DNA from: Clostridiales bacterium
GTDB taxonomy: Bacteria > Bacillota > Clostridia > Oscillospirales > Acutalibacteraceae
Direction of reading: 5' to 3'
Assembly: GCA_019422525.1 (NCBI GenBank)
Contig: JAHZDE010000006.1
Location: 119,477 to 183,476 of the forward strand
Length of the DNA stretch: 64,000 nucleotides
In this document: piece by piece, positions 40,877-48,531 of the stretch
Layout: every line of letters starts with the position of its first letter
Numbering within the stretch: the stretch's first letter is position 1
Made by a program: the position numbers and the translations under genes
The notes under the pieces: generated by a model
Told to the model about the DNA's origin: nothing
The model's input: the letters and a program-made list of their open reading frames with translations, nothing else
Databases searched by the model: none

Positions 40877-42049
40877 ATGAAAATGCATGTGGATGCGGCC
40901 TACCGAAGCCTGAATAAATATGGAGAAGAGCTGTGCGGCGACAAGGTGAAGATTACCCGCACGAAGGACTCCACCATCGCAGTACTGGCGGATGGTTTGG
41001 GCAGCGGTGTCAAAGCCAATATTTTATCAACTCTCACCAGCAGTATTATTTCCACCATGCTCAACGAAGGAGCAACGGTGGAGCAGGCAGTGGAGACCAT
41101 TGCCAATACACTGCCGGTGTGTAATGTGCGGAAACTGGCGTACTCCACGTTCAGCATTCTGCAAATCAACGACAATGGAGATGCCTATCTGGTAGAATTC
41201 GACAATCCGCCCTGTATCTTTATCCGTAACGGCGAAGTACAGGAAATGGAGCCGGAGTTCCGTCAGATGGCGGGCAAGAATATCACGGAATGTCGGTTTA
41301 CGGTGCGTCCAGGCGACGTGTTGGCACTGGTGAGCGACGGTGTGATTTATGCCGGTGTGGGGCAGGCCCTCAACTTTGGCTGGAACTGGGACAATGTTTC
41401 CGCATGGCTGGCCAAAGCAACGCTCAAAGAGAAATCCGCCCCCCGTCTGGCAGCGTCTTTGTCCCAGGCGGTCAGCGAGCTGTATTTGGACCGTCCCGGA
41501 GATGATTCCACGGATTTGGTCATCCGAATTACCCCCCGGAGCGTGGTGAATATGCTTTCCGGCCCGCCGGTGAACAAAGAGGATGATCCCAAAATGGTTC
41601 ATGATTACATCACCTCTCCGGGTAAGCATATTGTCTGCGGCGGTACCAGCGCCAATATTGTGGCACGGGTACTGAATCGTAAGATTGAAACCTCCCTCAA
41701 TTACACCGACCCGAGCCTTCCGCCGGTGGGCAAAATTCAGGGGCTGGATTTGGTAACGGAAGGCGTGTTGACCCTGAGCCGCACGGTACAGCTGATGAAG
41801 GATTATGTGGGCCACGAAACGGACCCCTTCTATTTCCACAAGCTGGACGAGCAAAACGGCGCCGCCATGATTGCCAAAATGCTGTTGGAAAACTGTACAA
41901 CCCTGCGGCTGTTTGTAGGAAAAGCCATCAACCCGGCTCATCAGAACCCCGGCTTGCCGGCAGATTTGAGCATTAAAATGAAGCTGCTGGACGAGCTGTG
42001 CAGCTTGCTGGAGCAGATGGGTAAAACCGTCGAGCGCCTGTATTACTAA
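40877..42049 (+). CDS. SpoIIE/PP2C-family protein phosphatase with unknown C-terminal domain
   Basis: 390 residues. The phosphatase part (about 1-215) has VLADGLGSGVKANILSTL with the metal-binding Asp, LVEFDNPPCIFIRNG, DVLALVSDGVIYAG and PGDDSTDLVIRI with further metal Asp residues, as in SpoIIE and RsbU-like enzymes. A further 170 residues (PPVNKEDDPKMVHDYITSPG onward) do not match a domain I know. It should dephosphorylate a Ser/Thr-phosphorylated protein. Its place between HydS and HydA matches operons in Ruminococcus albus described as a hydrogen-responsive unit. A hairpin at 42080 may reduce read-through to the next gene. Confidence 0.9.
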   Translation: MKMHVDAAYRSLNKYGEELCGDKVKITRTKDSTIAVLADGLGSGVKANILSTLTSSIISTMLNEGATVEQAVETIANTLPVCNVRKLAYSTFSILQINDNGDAYLVEFDNPPCIFIRNGEVQEMEPEFRQMAGKNITECRFTVRPGDVLALVSDGVIYAGVGQALNFGWNWDNVSAWLAKATLKEKSAPRLAASLSQAVSELYLDRPGDDSTDLVIRITPRSVVNMLSGPPVNKEDDPKMVHDYITSPGKHIVCGGTSANIVARVLNRKIETSLNYTDPSLPPVGKIQGLDLVTEGVLTLSRTVQLMKDYVGHETDPFYFHKLDEQNGAAMIAKMLLENCTTLRLFVGKAINPAHQNPGLPADLSIKMKLLDELCSLLEQMGKTVERLYY

Positions 42050-42079
42050 GTACGATAAAAAATACTATCGGCACTGGCA

Positions 42080-42110
42080 GGGGAGGTGCGAGCGCACGCC
42101 CTCCCCTTTA
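42080..42110 (+). terminator. Nested hairpin between phosphatase and hydrogenase genes
   Basis: GGGGAGG/CCTCCCC stem enclosing GTGCG/CGCAC, followed only by TTTATCC. It may be a partial terminator or a processing site that sets different levels of HydA. Confidence 0.5.
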
Positions 42111-42176
42111 TCCAAACCGGTTATAAAGTATCAAAAAAATAGCCGGCATAGATTTTTGTAGAGAAAGGATCAGAGT

Positions 42177-43616
42177 ATGCAATACGATAACGACGCGAAA
42201 CAGTTAAAGTATCGGGTATTGAAGATCGTTGCCGAGAACGAGTTTAAGGGGACACTGGAAGAGAATCTGGACAAGATTCCCTATGATGTCATTCCCGGGC
42301 CCCTGCCGGAATTCCGCTGCTGTATTTATCGCGAGCGGGAAATTATCCGGGAGCGCGTAATCGCAGCCAGAGGCATTACGCTGCCCCATCAAACCGTAAA
42401 TGGCATTGTCGGCGTGCTGCCCGCCGCCTGTGAGGGCTGCCCCATCAGCCGGTTCACAGTTACAGACAACTGCCAGCGCTGTCTTGCGAAAAAGTGCCAG
42501 GCCGCCTGCCCCTTTGGAGCTATTTCTGTTACCGGCCGCGGCGCATACATCGACCCCAACAAGTGCCGTGAGTGCGGCCGTTGTGCGGAGGCCTGTCCCT
42601 ATCATGCCATTTCCGATACCATGCGGCCCTGCCTGCGTGCCTGCCCGGTAGACGCCATCATTATGGATGAAAACAAGCAGGCCGCTATTGATTATACCAA
42701 ATGTATCAGCTGCGGCGCCTGTACGAAAAACTGCCCCTTTGGCGCCATTACCGACCGCTCCTATATTGTCGATGTTATTGACTTGATTAAGAGCGAAACC
42801 CCCGTCTATGCAGTGTTTGCCCCCGCTATTGAGGGTCACTTCGGTTCTGCCAATGTAGGTATGCTGAAATCCGCTTTGCGGAAACTGGGCTTTACTGATG
42901 CAGTGGAAGTCTCTTTGGGTGCTGACGCCACTTCTTATCACGAGGCTCATGAGCTGGTAGAGGCTGTGGAAAATCATTCCAAGATGACCACCTCCTGTTG
43001 TCCGGCTTTCGTGGATATGATTGAAAAGCACTTCCCAAAAGTGGTGCCGTACATTTCCAAGACTGCTTCTCCCATGACCATGACCGTTCGGTATCTCAAG
43101 GCCGAAAATCCGGATATTAAGGTCGTATTTATTGGGCCTTGCATTGCTAAAAAGCTGGAAGCCCAAAAGGTACAGGATACGGCGGACTATGTGATTACCT
43201 TTGAAGAGCTGATTGCCATGTTTGATGCCCAGGGAATTAACCCGGCTGATATGGCCGAAAATGAGCAGGATGGCAGCTTGGCTGGTAAAAACTATGCTGT
43301 CAGCGGCGGCGTAAGTGCTGGAGTTGCTCAGGTTCTGGAAGAAGAAGGAATCGAGTTGCCCTTTACCTGCGTGAAGTGTAACGGTGCCGCTGAGTGCAAG
43401 AAGGCTTTGATGATGCTCAACGTGGGCCGCTTTAAGGACGATATGATTGAAGGTATGGCCTGCGAAGGCGGTTGTGTCTCCGGCCCTGGCGGTGTAGAGT
43501 CTCCTCTGCGCCTGAAAAAGAACCGTGCAAAGCTGTTGTCTACAGCAGACAGCCGTGGAATCGTGGAGAACGTCAAACAGCACGATTTCAGCAAAATCAA
43601 TATGGAACAGCGCTGA
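42177..43616 (+). CDS. Monomeric [FeFe] hydrogenase (HydA2-like)
   Basis: 479 residues. After about 85 residues without motif, ferredoxin domains appear: CQRCLAKKCQAACPFGAI, KCRECGRCAEACPYHAI, CLRACPVDAII and KCISCGACTKNCPFGAI, giving several [4Fe-4S] clusters. The H-cluster domain has the canonical L1 TTSCCPAFVDMIEKHF, L2 VFIGPCIAKKLEA and L3 EGMACEGGCVSGPGG, so it should be catalytically active in H2 formation or uptake with ferredoxin. It is the last gene of the hydrogen module, and GAGAAAGGAT precedes the ATG. Terminator at 43634. Confidence 0.95.
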   Translation: MQYDNDAKQLKYRVLKIVAENEFKGTLEENLDKIPYDVIPGPLPEFRCCIYREREIIRERVIAARGITLPHQTVNGIVGVLPAACEGCPISRFTVTDNCQRCLAKKCQAACPFGAISVTGRGAYIDPNKCRECGRCAEACPYHAISDTMRPCLRACPVDAIIMDENKQAAIDYTKCISCGACTKNCPFGAITDRSYIVDVIDLIKSETPVYAVFAPAIEGHFGSANVGMLKSALRKLGFTDAVEVSLGADATSYHEAHELVEAVENHSKMTTSCCPAFVDMIEKHFPKVVPYISKTASPMTMTVRYLKAENPDIKVVFIGPCIAKKLEAQKVQDTADYVITFEELIAMFDAQGINPADMAENEQDGSLAGKNYAVSGGVSAGVAQVLEEEGIELPFTCVKCNGAAECKKALMMLNVGRFKDDMIEGMACEGGCVSGPGGVESPLRLKKNRAKLLSTADSRGIVENVKQHDFSKINMEQR

Positions 43617-43633
43617 TACACGCTGCCCCTTGT

Positions 43634-43674
43634 CATGCCGTGGCTGTTAAAAGCTGCGGCATGATTCTTTTTTC
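43634..43674 (+). terminator. Terminator of the hydrogenase operon
   Basis: CATGCCG..GCT / AGC..CGGCATG stem followed by ATTCTTTTTTC. Confidence 0.85.
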
Positions 43675-43725
43675 GCCTTTGTAAGAATGGTTCCGGCTGA
43701 TTCCATAAAAAGACGGAAAACTACC

Positions 43726-43778
43726 TTGACAAACAGAAAAAACGGCGATATGATTGTGCCAGTATCATAATACAATCA
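43726..43778 (+). promoter_or_regulatory. Promoter of the ABC exporter operon, with inverted repeat
   Basis: TTGACA (43726-43731), 17-base spacer, TATGAT (43749-43754). TGATTGT (43751-43757) and ACAATCA (43772-43778) form an inverted repeat at the start site, a possible operator. Confidence 0.65.
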
Positions 43779-43798
43779 CACAAAAGGAAGTGTGAATC

Positions 43799-44725
43799 AT
43801 GACAGCAATAGAAGCAAGGGGCCTTACCCGCTCCTATGAAAAAAATCTGGCTTTGAACGGACTGTCTTTGGAGGTTCCGGAAGGAGGCGTGTGCGGATTC
43901 TTGGGGCCCAATGGCGCCGGAAAAACCACGACAGTGAAACTGTTTAACGGCCTTTTGACACCTAACAGTGGAGAGTGTAGAGTCATGGGGGTAAACCCCG
44001 TGCAGGAGCCGCAAAAAGTCCACGCCTTGGCAGGAGTCATGACGGAAACTGCTCGATTGTATGGCCAGCTGACCGGGATTGAAAACCTGTGCTTTTTTGG
44101 GGAAACCGCCGGAATGGGACGGGGAGACGCGAGACAGCGGGCCGGAGAGTTGCTGCGCTGGCTGGGACTGTGGGAGGCCCGGGACAGAAAGGTTTCGGAC
44201 TATTCGACGGGTATGACCCAGCGGCTTTCTTTGGCAAGAGCGCTGGTGCATCGGCCCAAGGTGCTGTTTTTGGATGAGCCGACCAGCGGCCTTGACCCGG
44301 AATCTGCCCAGATGGTGAATGAGCTGATTACGTCTTTGGCAAGAGAAGTGGGTACGACGGTATTTTTGTGTACCCATCAGCTGCGATATGCCCAGGATAT
44401 CTGTACTTTGTATGGGCTGATAAACCGGGGAAATTTGTTGGCCTGGGGCGGCTTTGAAGCTCTGTGGAAACAGGCTGGATGCCGGATTTGGGCCGGGTTC
44501 CGGCTGAAAGAAGGCGCCTGTCCGGGAGAGGGCTTTGTGGAAAAGGACGGTTGGTGGCGGCGTCCGGTAGAAAACGAGACAGAGATGCCGGGCCTTTTGC
44601 GGGAAATGGTGCAGAAGGGGCTGGAAATTTATGAGGCACGGCTGTTCCGGCCGGAATTGGAAGATGTGTACTTTCGCTTTTTGGAAAGGGACGGAAAAGA
44701 TGGCGGAGAGGGGGAAAGGGCATGA
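43799..44725 (+). CDS. ABC transporter ATP-binding protein
   Basis: 308 residues. Walker A GPNGAGKTTTVKL (about 38-50), signature DYSTGMTQRLSLARAL, Walker B VLFLDEPTSGLDPE and switch His VFLCTHQLRYA are all intact. The last 80 residues form a variable C-terminal domain. With the permease directly downstream (4-base ATGA overlap) it forms an ABC-2 type exporter of NatAB/lipid or drug type. AAAGGAAG precedes the ATG. The substrate is unknown. Confidence 0.95.
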   Translation: MTAIEARGLTRSYEKNLALNGLSLEVPEGGVCGFLGPNGAGKTTTVKLFNGLLTPNSGECRVMGVNPVQEPQKVHALAGVMTETARLYGQLTGIENLCFFGETAGMGRGDARQRAGELLRWLGLWEARDRKVSDYSTGMTQRLSLARALVHRPKVLFLDEPTSGLDPESAQMVNELITSLAREVGTTVFLCTHQLRYAQDICTLYGLINRGNLLAWGGFEALWKQAGCRIWAGFRLKEGACPGEGFVEKDGWWRRPVENETEMPGLLREMVQKGLEIYEARLFRPELEDVYFRFLERDGKDGGEGERA

Positions 44726-45531
44726 AGGCAGAATGGAAGCTTGTAGATGGACAAAAAGCCCTGATGCGAAAAGACTTTGCCGAAGTGTGGAAAACCCCCA
44801 TGCTGCGCAATACGCTGATAGCACTGCCAGCCATTTTAATGGTAGTTATGCCGGTAGCCTTTTTGCTGGTGGCCTATTTTGTGCCTATGGAGCAAATGAA
44901 CGGTATGGACGAAATTCTCAAGCTGCTGCCGGAAAAAGCCCAGAGTCTGAACGAACGGCAGATGATGTTCTATACCATGACGACCATGATGGCGCCGATG
45001 CTGTTTTTAATGATTCCCCTGATGAGCTCGACGGTTACGGCTTCCAGTTCGTTTGTGGGGGAAAAAGAGCGGGGAACCATTGAGACACTGCTGCTGACGC
45101 CTATGACCATCCGGCAGATTTTTCGGGCTAAGGTGGAAATGTGTGTGCGCCTATCCCTGCTGATAACGGGGATTTCCCTGCTGCTGTTCGGAATTACGGC
45201 GTTTGTGGGAAACATCCTTTTGGAAATGCCCTTCTGGTTTGACTGGGCCTGGCTGGTAACCATTGTCTTTTTGGCGCCGTCGCTGACGGTGTTCGGAGTG
45301 GTATTCATGGTGCTGGTGTCCGGCCGTTCCAAAAGTTATATGGAGGCCATGCAGACCTCCGGTTATGTGGTGCTTCCGGTGATTCTGCTGTTTGTGGGAC
45401 AGTTTACCGGCTTGTTCGTGCTGGGAGCTTTGCCGCTGCTGGTGCTTTCGGCAGTCGTGCTGCTGCTGGACTGGCTGCTGTTCCGAAAGGCTTCCCGTAG
45501 CTTTACGCCGGAAAAGCTATTGAAAAAATAA
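44722..45531 (+). CDS. ABC-2 type transporter permease
   Basis: 269 residues with six TM helices. The first is near residue 35 (LIALPAILMVVMPVAFLLVAY), then PMLFLMIPLMSSTVTASSSF followed by VGEKERGTIETLLLTPM, the conserved coupling region of ABC-2 permeases. It pairs with the ATPase encoded just upstream, overlapping it by four bases. The C-terminus is charged and short. It ends 45 bases before the PHP gene, which has its own ribosome site and may be co-transcribed. Confidence 0.93.
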   Translation: MKAEWKLVDGQKALMRKDFAEVWKTPMLRNTLIALPAILMVVMPVAFLLVAYFVPMEQMNGMDEILKLLPEKAQSLNERQMMFYTMTTMMAPMLFLMIPLMSSTVTASSSFVGEKERGTIETLLLTPMTIRQIFRAKVEMCVRLSLLITGISLLLFGITAFVGNILLEMPFWFDWAWLVTIVFLAPSLTVFGVVFMVLVSGRSKSYMEAMQTSGYVVLPVILLFVGQFTGLFVLGALPLLVLSAVVLLLDWLLFRKASRSFTPEKLLKK

Positions 45532-45576
45532 AAATGGAATCCGCTGGATACAGGCGGGGAAAGGAGATATTTTTTC

Positions 45577-46410
45577 ATGTACGCAGACCTTCATTGCCAC
45601 ACCATGCGTTCTGACGGCTCTGTATTGCCGGAAGAGCTGGTGCGTCTGGCCGCTGCCCGGGGACTTCCGGTGGTGGCGATTACTGACCATGATACCCTTT
45701 CCGGTACACCGGAGCTGGTAAAGTTGGGGGAATCTTTGGGCGTAAAGGTGGTTCCCGGGGTAGAGCTGTCTACCAATGACCCGAAAACCGGACGCAAAGC
45801 CCATATACTGGTATACGGAATCCGAAATCCGGAGCCGATTTCTGCCCTTTGTGAGGAGATTTGCCGCAGTCGCCAAAAAGCCGGGGAAATCATGCTGGAA
45901 AAAACCCGCAAGTATTACCCAATCCCTCGGGAAATGGTGCTGCGATGGGGACAGTTTGCCCCGGCGCTGTTTAAACAGCATATTATGCTGGCGCTGATGA
46001 GCGCAGGCTATACGGATATTATGTACGGCCCCTTGTTCCGAGAACTGTTCGACTCAAAGAAGGGATTGGCCTACAGCCCTGTCACTTATCCAAATGTTCA
46101 TGAGGCGCTGGAGGTGGTTCGGGCTTCCGGCGGAATTCCGGTGTTAGCGCATCCCAGCGAGTATAAAAGTCAAGCTTTGCTGCAGGAACTGGCAGCTTCC
46201 GGGGAAATTGACGGGGTGGAAATCTGGCATCCCCGCAATCCGGCGGAAGAAGTCCCCTCATTCATGGAAACGGCGGAAAAATATGGATTGCTCATGACTG
46301 GGGGAACGGATTTTCATGGGGGAAATACGAAAAAGTGTCTGCCTCTTGGCTCTTCTACCGCCCCAAAAGAACAGTGGGAAAGATTGGCGGAGCGTCTGCC
46401 GGAAGGATAA
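45577..46410 (+). CDS. PHP-domain phosphoesterase
   Basis: 277 residues. Metal-binding motifs of the PHP family are seen in order: MYADLHCHTMRSDGSV (HxH), VAITDHDTLSGTPELV (DHD), VPGVELST (E), GIPVLAHPSEYKS (H) and LLMTGGTDFHGGNTKK (DxH). This is the set found in stand-alone YciV/TrpH-like enzymes that remove phosphate from 3',5'-nucleotide bisphosphates or trim RNA. Length matches that group. AAAGGAG lies 11 bases before the ATG. It follows the ABC permease and precedes a separate promoter. Confidence 0.93.
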   Translation: MYADLHCHTMRSDGSVLPEELVRLAAARGLPVVAITDHDTLSGTPELVKLGESLGVKVVPGVELSTNDPKTGRKAHILVYGIRNPEPISALCEEICRSRQKAGEIMLEKTRKYYPIPREMVLRWGQFAPALFKQHIMLALMSAGYTDIMYGPLFRELFDSKKGLAYSPVTYPNVHEALEVVRASGGIPVLAHPSEYKSQALLQELAASGEIDGVEIWHPRNPAEEVPSFMETAEKYGLLMTGGTDFHGGNTKKCLPLGSSTAPKEQWERLAERLPEG

Positions 46411-46506
46411 GAAGAAAAGACTTTGCTTTTTGTCGGAAAAGGCTGTATAATAAATAGAATTCTGTAGGATGTTTGCAGGAGCAAATGAATTTGGAGGATG
46501 ATAGAG

Positions 46507-46755
46507 ATGCAGTATACGTATAAAACCAGAGGAACCTGTTCTTCTCAGATTATTTTGGATGTGGAAAACGGCATTGTCAATGACGTCAAATTTGTTGGTG
46601 GATGTAACGGCAATACCAAGGGAATCAGCGCACTGGTAAAAGGTATGAAGGTAGAAGATGTGATTGCCCGGTGCGAAGGAATTCGCTGCGGATTTAAGCC
46701 GACTTCTTGCCCGGACCAGCTGGCTCAGGCGCTGAAGGAAACACAGAAAGCATAA
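46507..46755 (+). CDS. TSCPD-domain protein (TIGR03905-like)
   Basis: 82 residues from the ATG at 46507, 9 bases after GGAGG; an ATG at 46498 touches that site. It has YKTRGTCSSQIILDVENG, VGGCNGNTKGISALVKGM, and the closing CGFKPTSCPDQLAQAL with the TSCPD motif that names the family. This small domain also ends the B12-dependent ribonucleotide reductase, and the stand-alone form is common in Clostridia; its function is not established. A TATAAT (about 46447) upstream suggests its own promoter. Confidence 0.92.
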   Translation: MQYTYKTRGTCSSQIILDVENGIVNDVKFVGGCNGNTKGISALVKGMKVEDVIARCEGIRCGFKPTSCPDQLAQALKETQKA

Positions 46756-46827
46756 TCAAAATTGGGGCGGCGCGTCTTAGAGAAAGACAGCGTCGTCTTT
46801 TACTGTAAAAGTCTGGGAGGCCGTACG

Positions 46828-47586
46828 ATGAAACTGTATGAATTTTGCTTTAGCCCCACCGGAGGGTGCCGGAAAGTATCGGACGATTTGAGCCGAGGCT
46901 GGGACTGTGAAAAAGTGATGATGGATTTGACTCGGATAGAGGAAGACTATCCGGTACCGGAGAAAGAGGATATCTGTATTTTTACCGCGCCTGCTTATAG
47001 TGGGCGGGTGCCTGCGTTGGAAGCTGGCCGGATTCAAAAACTTTCGGGCAATGGAGCCGCCGCTGTATTGGTGGCAGTTTATGGAAATCGGGCCTATGAG
47101 GACACGCTTGTTGAATTAAAGGACTTGCTCACCGAAAAGGGGTTCCGGTGTGTGGCAGCCGTGGCCGCAGTAGCGGAACATTCCATTATGCGCCAGTTTG
47201 CTGCCGGAAGGCCGGACGAAGCCGACGGGAAACAGCTGGAAACTTTTGGACAGCAGATCCGCCAGGCCATGGAGCAAGGAAGATTGCAGAATGCTGTGAC
47301 AGTTCCGGGCAATCGGCCCTACCGTGCAGTTTCTCCGTCGGTTTTGCAGCCGGTAGCCGGAGAAAACTGTGTCCGCTGCGGCCTGTGTGCAAAAAATTGT
47401 CCAGCAGGCGCGATTCCGAAAGAGGAGCCGTTCAAGACGGATTCCCAGCTTTGTTTTGGCTGTATGCGGTGTGTCAGCCTGTGTCCCCGCCATGCTCGCG
47501 CAGTGAACCAGGAAAAGCTCTCTGTACTGACCAGCCGTCTGGAAAAGGCTTGCAGCGGCCACAAGGAAAACGAGCTGTTTCTTTAA
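46828..47586 (+). CDS. EFR1-type flavodoxin-ferredoxin protein
   Basis: 252 residues from the ATG at 46828 with GGGAGG upstream. The N-terminal half is flavodoxin-like (YEFCFSPTGGCRKVSDDL, FTAPAYSGRVPALEA, VLVAVYGNRAYEDTLVELK), and the C-terminal has two [4Fe-4S] motifs (CVRCGLCAKNCPAGAI, CFGCMRCVSLCP). This fusion is annotated EFR1 in Clostridia and is thought to carry electrons between flavin and ferredoxin partners. The first flavin loop (SPTGGCRK) differs from flavodoxin's T-x-T-G-N. It is not obviously co-operonic with the ABC genes downstream. Confidence 0.9.
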   Translation: MKLYEFCFSPTGGCRKVSDDLSRGWDCEKVMMDLTRIEEDYPVPEKEDICIFTAPAYSGRVPALEAGRIQKLSGNGAAAVLVAVYGNRAYEDTLVELKDLLTEKGFRCVAAVAAVAEHSIMRQFAAGRPDEADGKQLETFGQQIRQAMEQGRLQNAVTVPGNRPYRAVSPSVLQPVAGENCVRCGLCAKNCPAGAIPKEEPFKTDSQLCFGCMRCVSLCPRHARAVNQEKLSVLTSRLEKACSGHKENELFL

Positions 47587-47721
47587 AAGGGAACAGGCTA
47601 TAGCAGCCGGGGCTCCCCTTACAATTCAGTAAGATTTGGCCGGGAAATGTAAGCCAGAAAAATGGCACGCGTTTCCCGGTTTTGTTATACTGGCTGTGAC
47701 GAAACAAAGGAGGTCTTTTTC

Positions 47722-48531
47722 ATGTCTATTCTGGAAGTCAACCATTTGAAAAAGGTATATACCACCCGGTTCGGCGGCAGCCATGTGCAGGCGCTTGCGG
47801 ATGTGAACTTTTCCGTGGAGCAGGGGGAGTTTGTAGCAATTATGGGAGAATCCGGCAGCGGAAAAACCACATTGCTGAATATTTTGGCAACTCTGGATCG
47901 TCCCACCAGCGGTGAAGTGCTGTTGGCAGGGAAAAATATTCTTTCCATTCGGGAAAAAGAGCTGGCAGCTTTCCGCCGGGATAACTTGGGATTTGTGTTT
48001 CAGGACTTTAACCTGCTGGACACCTTTTCGATTCAGGACAACATTTTTCTGCCGCTGGTTCTTTCCGGGAAAAAGTATCCCGAAATGCAGCAGCGCTTGG
48101 TCCCCATTGCCTCTCGGCTGGAGATTACTTCTATCCTGAAAAAATTCCCCTATGAGGTTTCCGGCGGGCAAAAGCAGCGTACTGCTGTGGCCCGGGCGCT
48201 GATTACGGAGCCGCAGCTGATTCTGGCAGACGAGCCCACCGGCGCACTGGATTCCCGCTCGGCGGACAGCCTGCTCAAGCTCTTTGAAGAAATCAACCGC
48301 AGCGGCCAGACCATCCTCATGGTGACCCACAGTATCAAAGCCGCCAGCAGCGCTGGACGGGTACTGTTTATCAAGGATGGAGAAGTGTTCCATCAAATCT
48401 ATCGGGGCGGCCATACCCAGGAGGAACTGTACCAGCAGATTTCCGATACGTTAACCCTGATTGCCACCGGCGCCTCGGTAGGGTCTTCGACCGGTTTTAT
48501 TCGCGGAGAAGGCGGTGCCCGGTATGAATAA
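47722..48531 (+). CDS. ABC transporter ATP-binding protein (BceA-like)
   Basis: 269 residues from the ATG at 47722 with AAAGGAGG upstream. Walker A MGESGSGKTTLLN, signature EVSGGQKQRTAVARAL, Walker B ILADEPTGALDSR and switch MVTHSIKAAS are intact. The sequence follows the bacitracin-resistance (BceA/YtsC) subfamily. The gene overlaps the permease start by 8 bases. BceAB systems protect against cell-wall antibiotics or antimicrobial peptides and usually sit beside a two-component system; none is nearby here. Confidence 0.95.
   Translation: MSILEVNHLKKVYTTRFGGSHVQALADVNFSVEQGEFVAIMGESGSGKTTLLNILATLDRPTSGEVLLAGKNILSIREKELAAFRRDNLGFVFQDFNLLDTFSIQDNIFLPLVLSGKKYPEMQQRLVPIASRLEITSILKKFPYEVSGGQKQRTAVARALITEPQLILADEPTGALDSRSADSLLKLFEEINRSGQTILMVTHSIKAASSAGRVLFIKDGEVFHQIYRGGHTQEELYQQISDTLTLIATGASVGSSTGFIRGEGGARYE

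Noticed and set aside
42204..43583. Minus-strand open frame of 459 codons opposite the hydrogenase gene
   Set aside because: The plus strand has all hydrogenase motifs; the antisense frame has no recognisable fold.
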